Shown: piece by piece, positions 1 to 10,827 of the stretch
Numbering within the stretch: the first letter of the stretch is position 1
Layout: every line of letters begins with the position of its first letter
Notes under the pieces: model-generated
Database searches by the model: none
Told to the model about the DNA's origin: nothing
The model's input: the letters and a program-made list of their open reading frames with translations, nothing else
Translations under genes and position numbers: made by a program
NCBI RefSeq assembly: GCF_024868665.1
Contig: NC_079907.1
Location: 14,590,095-14,654,094, forward strand
Source: Triplophysa rosa
Taxonomy: Eukaryota; Chordata; Actinopteri; Cypriniformes; Nemacheilidae
Direction: 5' to 3'
DNA length: 64,000 nucleotides

Positions 1-362
1 AGAAAATAGGAATTTGCAAAAATCGGAATTGGAAGGTTTCACTTAAAATAAAATCGGAAAGCTGAATCAGCAAAGAAAATTGCAATCGGTGCATCTCTAA
101 TAAATAGTTAAAGTTCTGAACTATTCTATTGCGTTTTATTGTTCCAGTAGAGTGATGATAATATTCACAATAATTATATATTGATCTATAATATTGAATT
201 TAATAGGTGTCTCTCACATTGACCCACAGCAACATTAAAATAGTGTAGATTAGTGTATAATGTTTTATATAAATAATTTATACTATTTAGTTTCCATTTC
301 ATTCATTTAACATATTTAATATTGGGGCATCCACATTATTTGACAAATTTGATTATTTTTTA

Positions 363-503
363 AAGGTAACGCAATAGTTACATTCCCTGTAAATTAGTTA
401 CTTTTATAATGATGTAACTGATTTACTAATGCAATTACTATTTGTGAGAAGTAACTAGTAACTATAACTAATTACTTTTTTTAAAGTAACGTGCCCAACA
501 CTG
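363..503 (-). mobile_element. DNA-transposon end (hAT-like, CAGTGTTGGG type)
   Basis: Read on the minus strand the segment begins CAGTGTTGGGCACGTTACTT and continues with repeated GTAACTA/AGTAATTA motifs, a pattern I know from dispersed DNA-transposon repeats of fish. Only one end is visible, with no coding sequence. The rest of 1-660 is AT-rich sequence in which I see nothing. The family assignment is from memory of the consensus and is tentative. Confidence 0.4.
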
Positions 504-702
504 GCTGTTAGCCATTTATTGTCCTGATAACAGGAACAGGATGTGGTAGATAGACAGTCATTATGTCAGCAATGCACTAGTCTAAAAATGATCAACAAAT
601 GTTTTCATGAACCAAAACAATGTTGTTTATGCTTTATTTAAGAAGTGTTTTTAGTAATGTCATTTTTATTTAATGATCAATTGCACTGATATGCTCAAAT
701 AC

Positions 703-1055
703 CGTTCTGAAGTCTTCCTCAAACTTGTATGCACCCCCACCCGTGGCACACAGCGTGGTGTGCAGACTAGAGAAGTTCTTGTCTCGGCCCATCTGGATGA
801 AGCGGTGCATGTCTTGCGTGGGGAAGCGGATGAAGTGCAGGTTGCCTTTGCGCCCACACATGGTGAGGTTCTTCAGCTCCAGGTGCACATCGCGGATACC
901 CGTGTTGCCATAGGCCACGTTGGAGGTCAGGTAGCGGCGGATGCTCTTCAGGCTCTCGACTTCCTCCTGTTCCTCCTCAGCTGTGATATCCTTGGGCTCA
1001 AAGTAAACGAGCTTTACCAGTGTGCCTCCAATATCCATCCCGAACCATGGAAAGG
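703..1055 (-). CDS. pank1: Pantothenate kinase 1, common second exon (partial gene)
   Basis: Pantothenate kinase phosphorylates pantothenate with ATP, the rate-limiting first step of coenzyme A synthesis. This exon opens with [19 protein letters not shown], containing the glycine-rich phosphate-binding loop of the ASKHA-type kinase fold, and continues through [30 protein letters not shown] and [19 protein letters not shown], all strongly conserved in vertebrate PANKs. The acceptor is TTTTTTCAG just before position 1055 and the donor is ACG/GTATTT at 703/702. The reading frame stops inside the downstream intron at 670. The remaining exons, including the one that should hold the catalytic glutamate known from PANK3 (Glu138), lie off the left edge. 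Paralogue choice (PANK1 rather than PANK2 or PANK3) rests on [15 protein letters not shown] and the two alternative first exons upstream. I cannot tell pank1a from pank1b. Confidence 0.95.
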
Positions 1056-2120
1056 CTGAAAAAAAACATTACATTTAGAAACTGTATTTTTTCATTACCT
1101 TCATCTTTCTGTATTATACCAATGTGTTCAAATTTCATCCAAACAAAATGCTAAATTATGGGGGGTACACAGCAGGCTTGGCAAAATGTAATCCCTAAAC
1201 GACTTTTAAGCATTTTTTAAAATTTACACCTGATATTCGGATTTTAGGATAAAAAGTAATGTTAATGAATACCTGACTGATTGCAAATTACTATGGGTTT
1301 AGCAAAAAAGGTGATTCAGTCTATGCAGGGCATGATGCATTTTGTTGCAATGGTAACAGCAGATTCTAAGAGATTGCCTGGAGATTCTGAGAAACTGCCT
1401 ATTTTCAAAATAAAAGTTAGATATCAGCTGTACATTAATAGCACCAATGTAACATCTAAATAAATCTATTTAGTGTACAATAACAATGATACAATTCGCT
1501 TTAAGACTTAACCTCAGTCTGAGATGCGCATAACTAATGTATATCAGTGAAATGGCTTTGCAGTGCGTAATAAAAATCACTTTCTTCGAAAATTGATTTG
1601 TTAATCGTGTCTTTGAGTGATGATAATGTAGCTGGCAGCGTCGCATGTAGGTAAAAGGTGCATTCCTCCTTGCGATGAGGATCAGAGAGCAAAGTACTCC
1701 AAAGCCACCAAGAACAGAGTGACATTACAGTTGATCGATATAAAAGTGAGGTTACAGAAGTTCAGTTATAAATATCACACCAAAAGGTTTAAAAGCAACG
1801 CAATAAATAGTATTTGCATTTCTAAAATCGTTATTCATGATCGAAAAAGAATTATTAATCATTGACAAATAACTGGGTTCCAATGGGGTATATATACCAC
1901 ATTAGAAATAAAAGATACACATTGAAATGAGCAGGTAGTGTTTCTGCAAGCAGTGTGTACAATAAGTTTGTTACTGTTACAGTAAGGACAGTACACAGTC
2001 CAGCAATAAAACAGAAATGTAATATACCAACTTAAGCACTGAATTACATCTCAAAAGTTAAATGTTTAGTTACTAACATGTTCTGGCTTTGTTAATGACA
2101 AGCATGGCAAAAGAAGTTAC
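1056..2120 (-). other. pank1 intron, beta exon to common exon
   Basis: Intronic sequence between the donor at 2120 and the acceptor at 1056. Short ORFs here (1281-1463 plus, 1534-1725 minus) show no family resemblance. No RNA gene is visible. The miR-103/107 genes of vertebrate PANK loci lie in a later intron and are not in this window. Confidence 0.7.
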
Positions 2121-2145
2121 CTGATTTTTTAATAATTAACTTCAT
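2121..2145 (-). CDS. pank1: pank1 beta-isoform first exon (8 codons plus 1 nt)
   Basis: A 25-nt coding exon too short for ORF callers. On the minus strand an ATG at 2145 opens MKLIIKKS, then one G, then the donor G/GTAACT. Joined to the common exon the split codon becomes GCC (Ala), giving MKLIIKKSAFPWFG. Mammalian PANK1 beta also starts with a very short MKLI... peptide directly preceding FPWFG, so both length and phase fit. PANK3 has a comparable short start, but here the same locus also carries the long alpha exon, which is the PANK1 arrangement. The beta isoform lacks the long N-terminal regulatory extension of alpha. Confidence 0.85.
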
Positions 2146-3061
2146 ACTTTCAGGCAAAACAGTCAACGTCAGAATCTGAGCCACCCAGCGATCTAATAAA
2201 TGTTTATCATTCACAATCCGGCGTCACAAAAAATGTGTCTCTTGGGTTGTGGGTATTGACTTTATATCAATTCGACAAGAGCTTGTACAGTCTGCTCGTT
2301 CATACTGAACGACCTCCCTCCCCTTTGTGTGTTTCACCGTGTCCATTGGTTAAACATGCTTGTCTATCACATCTGGCGTGTTTTAGACACACCTCCTGGT
2401 TCTGAGTTGGCCAATGAAATCCGCACAACCAAGAGCACATTGATTTCACAACACTAAACAGCCTGGTCTTTCAAAACAAATACACCTCTTATTACGAGGA
2501 AATTTAAACGTTTATATAGACGTGATATGTCTGAACTTCTTTCATGAATGGGTGTCTTTTGATGAAATTTCAGCAGAATGGTTGAATAAAACAAAACAAC
2601 AACAACAAAGAGTACAAATTTTGGGGCTACTTCCGGGAATTTAGTGACACACTAAAATCCCTCCTTTCGCATTCTTAGAGGAGAAACATAAATACACACT
2701 TAATGCGCAAAATAAAGATTCCTTGCATTAATATGAAAGTATAATTAATTAAGTATTTTTAATATAAAACGGATTAATATGCATGTTGTCTTAAATGTTG
2801 TCACGATTATGATAATGCACGTAAAATGTAACGTTAGGTGTCCGAAAATATAAATAATGTTAGTGTTGCTCAAGGGTTTTCATCCTAAATTACCCGTGAA
2901 CGACTTTAAGAAACAAAACACGCTGAAATCTTTTGTCTCTTTAAATATATAAACCACTAGTCAAAAATACAGTTACAGTACGCAATATTGTGGTAACGTA
3001 ATTGTCATTGCTATAAAACGTTACAATTTAAGGCCTCAATAAAACGATAAAAGCTACTTAC
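2146..3061 (-). other. pank1 first intron and beta-isoform upstream region
   Basis: Intron of the alpha transcript starting at donor CCAC/GTAAGT (3062/3061). It contains the beta promoter candidates; otherwise AT-rich sequence with no gene or repeat I can identify. Confidence 0.7.
2343..2415 (-). promoter_or_regulatory. CCAAT boxes upstream of the pank1 beta exon
   Basis: AACCAATGG reads on the minus strand at 2343-2351, about 200 bp upstream of the beta ATG, and a second, partly palindromic TTGGCCAAT lies at 2407-2415. No TATA box is evident nearby. Assigning these to a beta-specific promoter is inference from position. Confidence 0.4.
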
Positions 3062-3356
3062 GTGGTCGGTTCTTCTTTCCTGAATCCAAGCGTCTTCTGA
3101 GTTTGCAGCGCTTCGCTGGCGAACCATTGTTGTGTAAATCCTGGTGAAGATGGTGGAAATTTTCAATACCATTATGGCCACCGCTACTGTTACTGCCACT
3201 GCCACTGCCACTGTCACTACCGTCGAGACCACCACCGTCAGAACCGCAAGAAACACAGTCCCCGTTTTCGGACTGCGGGTTGTGAAATCCGTTCGCTAAA
3301 TTGTTGGTATAGCGCGTCGTTCTGTTTTGATCTGATGTTTCAGCATTTTCCATCAT
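3062..3356 (-). CDS. pank1: pank1 alpha-isoform first exon
   Basis: Encodes 98 residues from MMENAETSDQ to KKNRP plus one leading base that completes a proline codon with the common exon, giving KKNRPPFPWFG as in mammalian PANK1 alpha. The start is secure: an in-frame TAA directly precedes the ATG pair at 3351-3356. The middle is a low-complexity Gly/Ser/Asp/Asn stretch (DGSDSGSGSGSNSSGG) coded by a CCACTG-rich microsatellite-like tract on the plus strand, so its length is likely to vary. A basic patch (KRCKLRRRLDSGKKNR) follows and could act as a nuclear-localisation signal, since PANK1 alpha is reported as partly nuclear. Donor is GTAAGT. Confidence 0.9.
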
Positions 3357-4359
3357 TTACGCAGCAAACGTAAACGTGAACGCGCCGAATATAGAAAGAT
3401 GAGTAAACGATCCGTTTCCCTCTCGACGTTTCGAAGCCGCGCTGAAATGTACAGTCGTTATTTTCAGAATTCTACATTAATGATGATGTTTTGTGTATTG
3501 ATTAAAACAAAGGACAGGTCGCCAACATCTTATTCGAGGTCACTGTCGGTCATTTTCCGCTTCGCACGCTGTATGGCTGTTTCCGAGTCAAACAGCCGGT
3601 ATATCCGACGTCACCAAGGAAAATGCCTCCGCTCCCTTTGCTGAAACGTCATGTTTTAGAGCCGCCCACCCAAACACGCCATAAAATTATAACTACTCAC
3701 AGCAGGTTCTGTAAAATTGAAAGTTTAACCAAATTACGTTTCGTTCGAATAGAGAATACCTTCACTCTTTAAATATTTTTTTATATGAAAACCATGATTT
3801 TTTTCTCTTCTTCATCAGTGAGTGGTGATGTCTTTATTACTTGTGTGTGGCTGGATAATTTGTTAAAAATGGTAAAAGAGGTTTACATCGACGTCGATAT
3901 GTTATGTCTGTTGTCCACTTAAATTACATGCCTACATTTTGCTCTGACAGTTATAACTTGCAAAGATGAAATAGTCTTAACTTGAACTGAAAATGTAAAA
4001 GGTAGGTTTAGGCCTACCTAGGTAGGCCTAAAAAGGTAGTTTTTTTAATCTTTTATGTAAGTTGCTTTCTATAAAGCATCTGTTAAATGTAAATGTTAAT
4101 CATGGATCTGTTTTAAAATGCAAAATATTGTTATATTTGAATTCTACTATAAAAAGATAAAAGATAGCAATTTTTGTTCGGCTATGGTTGTTAAATGTAT
4201 ACTCTCGTCTGATGATTTCTTTATTTTTAAACTTAAAAAAGAGTTTCAAAAACCCTTCATGCATTTTTTTCTAGCACTGTTACACTACAATCTGTACCAA
4301 CGATGTAAAACAACTGTAACATTTACATCAACATACTCTTATGTTGACACACACTCCTA
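3357..4359. other. pank1 alpha 5' flank with a SINE/LINE tail relic
   Basis: Immediately upstream of the alpha exon the sequence is moderately CpG-containing, without a clear TATA box. At 4055-4096 the text TTGCTTTCTATAAAGCATCT followed by GTTAAATGTAAATG is a worn copy of the teleost SINE/LINE tail GCTTTGGATAAAAGCGTCTG. No gene seen. Confidence 0.5.
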
Positions 4360-5886
4360 CAGTGGCTTGCAAAAGTATTCATCCCCCTTCATTTTATTCA
4401 CATTTTGTTATGCTGCTGCCTTATCTTAAACTACTTTAAATGATTATTTTTTTACATTAATCTACACTCCATGCACAATAATGACAAAACAAAAAACTGA
4501 TTTTTGACAGCTTTGCAAATTTGTTAAAAATAAAAAACAAAAATAAGTACATTGCATAAGTATTCATACCCTCAACTCAGAAAATGGTTATAGTGCCTTT
4601 ACAGACTCAAATCTTTTTGGGTATGATATGAAAAGCTTTACACATCTGCATATGGCAATTTTCTGTCATTCTTCTCCTCAGATCCTGTCAAACTCTGTCA
4701 GGTTGGATGGAGATCATCAGTAGACAGACATTTTCAGGTTTCTACAGAGATGTTCAGTTGGGTTCAAGCACTAGGCTGGGCCACTCAAGGACATAGACAG
4801 AGTTGTCCATTGTCTTGCATTGTTTTAGTTGTGTGCTTAGGATCATTGTCATGTTGGAGAATGAACCTTCTGCCCTGTCCGAGGTTCTGAATGTTCTGGG
4901 CTAGGTTTTCATGATCATATCTCCGTATTTTGTGTACGGTCCCTGAAGCTGAAAAACACCCCCACATCATGATGCTGTTTCCACTACACTTGGAACAACA
5001 AGCAGTGCTTGTTTTTCTCCAGACATGATGCATGAATCTGAGATTCATCAGACCAGAATATCTTGTTTCTGACAGTTTGAAAGATTCGTTGAAGTACGTT
5101 TTTGCATATTTCAAGTTTCCATGTGTCTTCACTGAGCAAAGGCTTGAGTCTGGCCACTAAGCCATAAAGCCCAGATTGGTGGAGTGTTGCAGTGATGTTT
5201 GTCCTTCTGTAAGTTTCTCCCATCTCCATATATGATCATGGAGCTCAACCAGAGTAATCATCAGATTCTTGGTCACCGCTCAAACCAAGACCCTTCTCCA
5301 TCAATGGCTCAGTTTGGACAGGAGGTCAGCTCAAGTAAGAGATCTGGTGGTTCCAAACCTCTTTCATTGAGGATAAATGGAGGCTACATGCTTTTGTGAA
5401 CCTTCAATACAGCAGATTTTTTTCAGAAGTCTTCCCCAGATCTGTGCCTTGATACAATCATGTCTCAAAGCTCTACTGGCAGTTCTTTTGACCTCATGTC
5501 TTGGTTTTTACTTTGATATGCATTTTCAGCTGTTGCACCCTTTGTAGAGAGGTATGTGCCGCTCCAAATCATACTTATTCAATTGAATTTGGCACAGGTT
5601 AACTCCACTCCAAGTGTATAAACATCAACAAGCAAAACTAATGCTTCTGAGCTAAACTTCAAGTGTCCCAGAAAAGGGTATGAATACTTATGCAATGTAC
5701 TTATATTTGTTTTTTATTTTTAACAAATTTGCAAAGCTGTCAAAAATATTTTTTTTGTTTTGTCATTATTGTGCATGGAGTGTAGATTAATGTAAAAAAG
5801 TAATAATTTAAAGTAGTTTAAGATAAGGCAGCAGCATAACAAAATGTGAATAAAATGAAGGGGATGAATAATTTTGCAAGCCACTG
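4360..5886 (-). mobile_element. Tc1-like transposon with IR/DR ends (decayed)
   Basis: Bounded by TA on both sides (4358-4359 and 5887-5888). The ends are inverted repeats of roughly 215 bp starting CAGTGGCTTGCAAAA. Each end holds an outer and an inner direct repeat around AAGTATTCAT (outer left near 4365-4390, inner left near 4552-4575, inner right near 5675-5700, outer right near 5861-5886), the IR/DR plan of Sleeping Beauty-type elements. By eye the two ends differ at only a handful of positions although the transposase is broken. Length 1527 bp is normal for Tc1. Confidence 0.9.
4735..5540 (-). pseudogene. Tc1-like transposase, frameshifted
   Basis: Recognisable DDE transposase in several frames on the minus strand: IFWSDES (first Asp) near 5050, NSIMMWGCFSASGT near 4950, FILQHDNDPKHTTK (second Asp) near 4850 and a final LNPTEH (Glu) near 4750. 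An N-terminal portion with KTKDMRSKELP-like text lies near 5500. At least two frameshifts and several stops separate these blocks, so it cannot encode an active enzyme. Confidence 0.85.
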
Positions 5887-5888
5887 TA

Positions 5889-6545
5889 TATCACTGTATA
5901 TGAGACAATCAAATTAAACTTTTGAAAATTGTATGTCTTTTCTCACATGTTGAACACTAAAAGTAAACCTTCTGAAAAGGCTGTGTTCTATGGCACTGTC
6001 TCAAGGGAGTGTGAGAGGCAAGTTATTCACACGCACTCTGTCAGACCTCATAGGTTTATATTAGCATAGCATCTTTGTGAATTCTTTGGTAAAATTTGCA
6101 AGAAAATTTAAAGTTTCATAATCAGATAATATAAATAAGCTGAAAAAATATGATTATATTATGTTGGCATACATAATAAAAAATATTAATAGATGCATAA
6201 CAATTAAACACAACAGCCCTCTCCAAATACTACACGGGCAATGTAGTAAACCTTAAAGAACTAGGTATACTTGAAGAGTGTCATTTCCAAATTGCTAAAA
6301 TACTACACAGGCAATGTAGTAAACCTTAAAGAACTATATGTACTTGAAGAGTGTAATTTTCCAAAATTCTAAAACATTACACAGGCAATGTAGTAATCTT
6401 TAAACGCAGATGTTCAGTGGCGTGTTTACAGCAATTGTTGTAAATTGAGTTGCAGATGCATCAACTATGATTGCTATATTGCATTGATATAAATTGTTTT
6501 AGAAATTCTTCCAAAATATATAGTTTAATATGCATGATATTTATA
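5889..6545. repeat. Intervening sequence with a ~73-bp tandem repeat
   Basis: At 6225-6400 a unit beginning TACTACACGGGCAATGTAG and containing TAAACCTTAAAGAACTA occurs about two and a half times (starts near 6228, 6300 and 6374). The rest of the stretch between the two Tc1 elements is AT-rich, with no gene. Confidence 0.7.
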
Positions 6546-8137
6546 CAAACCCGATTCCAAAAAAGTTGGGACACTGTACAAATTGTGAATAAAAAAGGAA
6601 TGCAATAATTTACGAATCTCATAAACTTATATTTTATTCACAATAGAATATAGATAACATATCAAATGTTGAAAGTGAGACATTTTGAAATGTCATGCCA
6701 AATATTGGCTCATTTTGGATTTCATGAGAGCTACACATTCCAAAAAAGTTGGGACAGGTAGCAATAAGAGGCCGGAAAAGTTAAATGTACATATAAGGAA
6801 CAGCTGGAGGACCAATTTGCAACTTATTAGGTCAATTGGCAACATGATTGGGTATAAAAAGAGCCTCTCAGAGTGGCAGTGTCTCTCAGAAGTCAAGATG
6901 GGCAGAGGATCACCAATTCCCCCAATGCTGCGGCGAAAAATAGTGGAGCAATATCAGAAAGGAGTTTCTCAGAGAAAAATTGCAAAGAGTTTGAAGTTAT
7001 CATCATCTACAGTGCATAATATCATCCAAAGATTCAGAGAATCTGGAACAATCTCTGTGCGTAAGGGTCAAGGCCGGAAAACCATACTGGATGCCCGTGA
7101 TCTTCGGGCCCTTAGACGGCACTGCATCACATACAGGAATGCTACTGTAATGGAAATCACAACATGGGCTCAGGAATACTTCCAGAAAACATTGTCGGTG
7201 AACACAATCCACCGTGCCATTCACCGTTGCCGGCTAAAACTCTATAGGTCAAAAAAGAAGCCATATCTAAACATGATCCAGAAGCACAGGCGTTTTCTCT
7301 GGGCCAAGGCTCATTTAAAATGGACTGTGGCAAAGTGGAAAACTGTTCTGTGGTCAGACGAATCAAAATTTGAAGTTCTTTTTGGAAAACTGGGACGCCA
7401 TGTCATCCGGACTAAAGAGGACAAGGACAACCCAAGTTGTTATCAGCGCTCAGTTCAGAAGCCTGCATCTCTGATGGTATGGGGTTGCATGAGTGCGTGT
7501 GGCATGGGCAGCTTACACATCTGGAAAGGCACCATCAATGCTGAAAGGTATATCCAAGTTCTAGAACAACATATGCTCCCATCCAGACGTCATCTCTTTC
7601 AGGGAAGACCTTGCATTTTCCAACATGACAATGCCAGACCGCATACTGCATCAATTACATCATGGCTGCATAGAAGAAGGATCCGGGTACTGAAATGGCC
7701 AGCCTGCAGTCCAGATCTTTCACCCATAGAAAACATTTGGCGCATCATAAAGAGGAAGATGCGACAAAGAAGACCTAAGACAGTCGAGCAACTAGAAGCC
7801 TGTATTAGACAAGAATGGGACAACATTCCTATTCCTAAACTTGAGCAACTTGTCTCCTCAGTCCCCAGACGTTTGCAGACTGTTATAAAAAGAAGAGGGG
7901 ATGCCACACAGTGGTAAACATGGCCTTGTCCCAACTTTTTTGAGATGTGTTGATGCCATGAAATTTAAAATCAACTTATTTTTCCCTTAAAATGATACAT
8001 TCTCTCAGTTTAAACATTTGATATGTCATCTATGTTGTATTCTGAATAAAATATTGAAATTTGAAACTTCCACATCATTGCATTCTGTTTTTATTCACAA
8101 TTTGTACAGTGTCCCAACTGTTTTGGAATCGGGTTTG
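6546..8137 (+). mobile_element. Intact Tc1/ZB-like IR/DR transposon
   Basis: A complete 1592-bp element between TA dinucleotides (6544-6545 and 8138-8139). Inverted ends of about 210 bp begin CAAACCCGATTCCAAAA; direct-repeat cores AAAAAAGTTGGGACA recur inside the left end (6738-6757) and right end (7928-7946). With these ends and a transposase of about 340 residues it resembles the zebrafish ZB family of Tc1 elements, which is known to be active; this comparison is from memory. Confidence 0.92.
6898..7917 (+). CDS. Tc1-like DDE transposase, full length
   Basis: Cut-and-paste transposase, 339 residues from MGRGSPIPPMLRR to GDATQW; the ATG at 6898 gives the usual Tc1 length, although the frame is open further upstream from 6685. 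Residues 1-110 form the paired-like helix-turn-helix DNA-binding part (KGVSQRKIAKSLKLSSSTVH, then a GRKT-type linker). The catalytic triad is visible as WSDES (Asp), FQHDNARPH (Asp) and LSPIENIW (Glu). I count 33 residues between the second Asp and the Glu, one fewer than the canonical 34. Typical MVWGCMSACG and SPDLSPIEN blocks are intact and no stop or frameshift is seen, so the enzyme could still work. Codon use is unlike that of the decayed neighbours. Confidence 0.93.
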   Translation: MGRGSPIPPMLRRKIVEQYQKGVSQRKIAKSLKLSSSTVHNIIQRFRESGTISVRKGQGRKTILDARDLRALRRHCITYRNATVMEITTWAQEYFQKTLSVNTIHRAIHRCRLKLYRSKKKPYLNMIQKHRRFLWAKAHLKWTVAKWKTVLWSDESKFEVLFGKLGRHVIRTKEDKDNPSCYQRSVQKPASLMVWGCMSACGMGSLHIWKGTINAERYIQVLEQHMLPSRRHLFQGRPCIFQHDNARPHTASITSWLHRRRIRVLKWPACSPDLSPIENIWRIIKRKMRQRRPKTVEQLEACIRQEWDNIPIPKLEQLVSSVPRRLQTVIKRRGDATQW

Positions 8138-8397
8138 TAATTTAAAACATATGATTTAAGGAAACGTAAAATACAAATAACATCTCTGTAATGACAAACA
8201 TAAGCAAATTAAGACTTGCTTCAGTTTACTGCATTTTGGAAACCGTTACTCTTGACATGCATGATATAGAGAAATGCTCTGAATGATGAATGATGGTATC
8301 ATTCAAAAACGCTGGACTATTTTCAACCAAGCATTGGGTCAACTGTTTTAAAATAATTTATCATGGGTTCTTTCAACTGATAAATCTGAGTAAAAAA

Positions 8398-8900
8398 ACA
8401 TTTGTTTCTTATTTTATTTTATTATTCTATTTAATTTATCTAATTTATTACATTTTTCCATTTATTATTATTTCCATTATATATTTACTAGCCCTTACTA
8501 AGTTTTATGCATTTATTACATTTCATTTATCATATATATTCATTCATTTATTTTATTATTCACTTTTATTCTTATTATTTTTTACATTTTGTCCTTATTT
8601 TTAAAATTGTTTAACCTTATGTTGGGTGCTGTATTGTCTCTTATGCTGATATGAGTCTCCAGTGGTCTCCATCTCAAGGTTCATAATAACGTCACAATAC
8701 AATGCTTTGATACTGTAATCTTGCATGGTTAATAATACCTATTGAATCTGTTTCTTGTCAGACAAAGTTGGACAGAGCTAGACTAAGCATTGAAGCACAA
8801 CTGAGATTATTCAATGAACCATCTTTCATTTTATTTAATATCACTTCGTCTCCTGCCTGCTGTTCTTCCCTTCATCTCTGTATCTGCCTGGTGGTTAATA
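8398..8900 (+). repeat. Dispersed LTR-like repeat, inverted mate of 23640-24068
   Basis: From TTTGTTTCTTATTTTATTTT through CTTATGCTGATATGAGTCTC to CTGCCTGGTGGTT this matches the reverse complement of 23640-24068 along most of its length with small indels. No ORF. It could be an LTR or a non-autonomous element; I see no clean boundaries or target duplication. Confidence 0.75.
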
Positions 8901-9204
8901 TGAAGTATTAAATCACAACGAAGTTGCTATTTTCAGATTTGATAAGTTCCTGACAGGGAGAGATCTAGTGAAACTGGACTCTTATTTTGGATCTATAAGA
9001 TCTGCTAGCCATATCGTTGGACCTATCATATGTTGCTGCGAGCAGGGTGGAGTGACAGCTGAACAATCGGACTCGTGACAGACGTGAGGTACGAAGGGAC
9101 TTCAGGTCTTCTCCTCTTCGAGCTGCTGCAACTGGGGCGCGCCTACAGCAGTGTGAGTTGGTTGTTTGTCATCTCCATACTTGGAAACAAAAATAGGATA
9201 ATGC

Positions 9205-9258
9205 AATGTAAAATGCTTTGGATAAAAGCGTCTGCCAAATGCATAAATGTAAATGTAA
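9205..9258 (+). repeat. SINE/LINE 3' tail
   Basis: Contains GCTTTGGATAAAAGCGTCTG followed by CCAAATGCATAAATGTAAATG, the conserved 3' tail shared by teleost V-SINE-type SINEs and their partner LINEs. Confidence 0.7.
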
Positions 9259-9339
9259 AAATCTCCATACAAAGAATCTAAAGAATAAAAAGTTAAGTGG
9301 TACCGTGGTTTAACACTGTTAGAGAATTGATTCTAATTG

Positions 9340-9640
9340 TTCATTGGTAATGTCAGGTGAAAAAAAAGATGACAAGATGTCTGAAATTAAGGGTGATACA
9401 GAGATTAAGCTATGAAATAGCTGGAGAATTAATAAATTATCTGAAGGTTTTGACACTAAAAAAGCAGAGGCAGAAATAATTGTAAAGTTTAAGATCATAG
9501 CTCAGAAAGGTGGCATTTGGGAGCCTAATGACATCAGGACAGTATGGGAAAAAATTGAGAGGATGAGGAAAAGACATTCAAGTCGGGTTCCTTGGACTCT
9601 TGTTACTTTAGAGTTGTTATTTCTACAGTCATGACATCCT
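9340..9640 (+). other. Unrecognised degraded coding-like stretch
   Basis: One frame reads WRINKLSEGFDTKKAEAEI then KIIAQKGGIWEPNDIRTVWE before a stop; it looks protein-like but is preceded by a stop and matches no family I recognise. Probably a transposon relic. Confidence 0.2.
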
Positions 9641-10389
9641 TCTCTTTGTTACAGTTTTCAAACTGGGATTTAAAGTCATCACACCTTTCTTGCAGTCCCC
9701 TCAGCGTGCTTTCCAAAATGTCTTTCTCTCTGCTATGGTTGTCTTTGTCTATTTTCATTTCCCATTTCCTGCATTTACACTGTAAAACAGTTTTTTTTTC
9801 ACTCAGTGAACAGTGACTGTGCTAATGCCAGTACTGTGAGACAACTCTCATTTATTATTGTTTACAACATATGATGTACAAGTAAGCTGTTAAACTGAAT
9901 TAAAAAAAAAATCGAGATGTTAACTCCAATGCTCAAATTAGTATTTCTTTTCATGTGACGTGCTTAAATAATTTAGGTAATTTTACTTTTTAGATTTATT
10001 CATGGAATATTGCGGTAAAATAAGCTTTAAAGTACTTACAAATATTTTGTGTAATATTGTTAGCATAATTTTTTTCATTAAATATTATGTTATTTTTTAC
10101 AGTGTATTTGTATCTCTTTGATTTTATTTAAATAATCATTATTTGAAAATGTATCAGATTGCTTAGAATTAATATAAATCTGTTAATTGTGAAAACTATT
10201 CGATTTATTCAAATAAATAGTATGTTTATGGTTTAAATATTACTAGCTACACAACAAGCCAGACCCAATTAGTTAAATTGTATGATTTTTTTGCTTTCAA
10301 TTTAAGTGGAAATAAAGCCAATCAATACTCCAGATGGTAGGTGGCGGTACTGCACATTTCAAGTCAATGATAATTCGCCTGCAAAAAAA

Positions 10390-10535
10390 GTAACGTTCTT
10401 AATGATTAGGAAAATGGGAAGCATTAAAAGGGATTTCTCTTTGCCTGTACTCAAAAATGATGGAAAGAAAGCAATAACCAATGAAGAGAAAGCAGAAACA
10501 TTTGTGTGGCGGGGCGGTGGAAATGAAAGGTGGTA
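10390..10535 (+). pseudogene. LINE reverse-transcriptase upstream fragment
   Basis: The frame reading RKMGSIKRDFSLPVLKNDGK then KAITNEEKAETFV resembles the linker before the RT domain of fish non-LTR elements (KRD..PVLK...AIS..EKAE). It ends after about 45 codons. The family is uncertain. The phrase GGTAGGTGGCGGTACTGCAC just upstream recurs in similar form near 36958. Confidence 0.4.
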
Positions 10536-10827
10536 AACTTTTAGGGTTTAAAGCTAAAAGAGCCCAATTAAAGAATTTAACCAATCTATAGTGGACTACA
10601 CCACCTCAACCATGTGAGGAACAATAGTATGAATAAGGACACAGGTTAAGTACCAAGAAATGTCAGGCGAGAGGCGTGGGTAGAAATGCACAAATTCTTT
10701 ATTAAATCTTAATATATTTCAAATATTAAAAGAATCGGCTGCTTTTAACTGCCATATTGGCTAACAAAGACACACATCAAGAAAGGACTTCACAGTAATT
10801 AGTGGACTGGAGTAACTGCTTTGTTGT

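Noticed and set aside
1056..3061. miR-103/107 hairpin in pank1 introns
   Set aside because: In vertebrates it lies in a later PANK intron, off this window; no matching hairpin was seen here.
8290..8604. 104-codon hydrophobic ORF
   Set aside because: Arises from a TTATTT-rich AT tract that also exists in the inverted copy; not a membrane protein.
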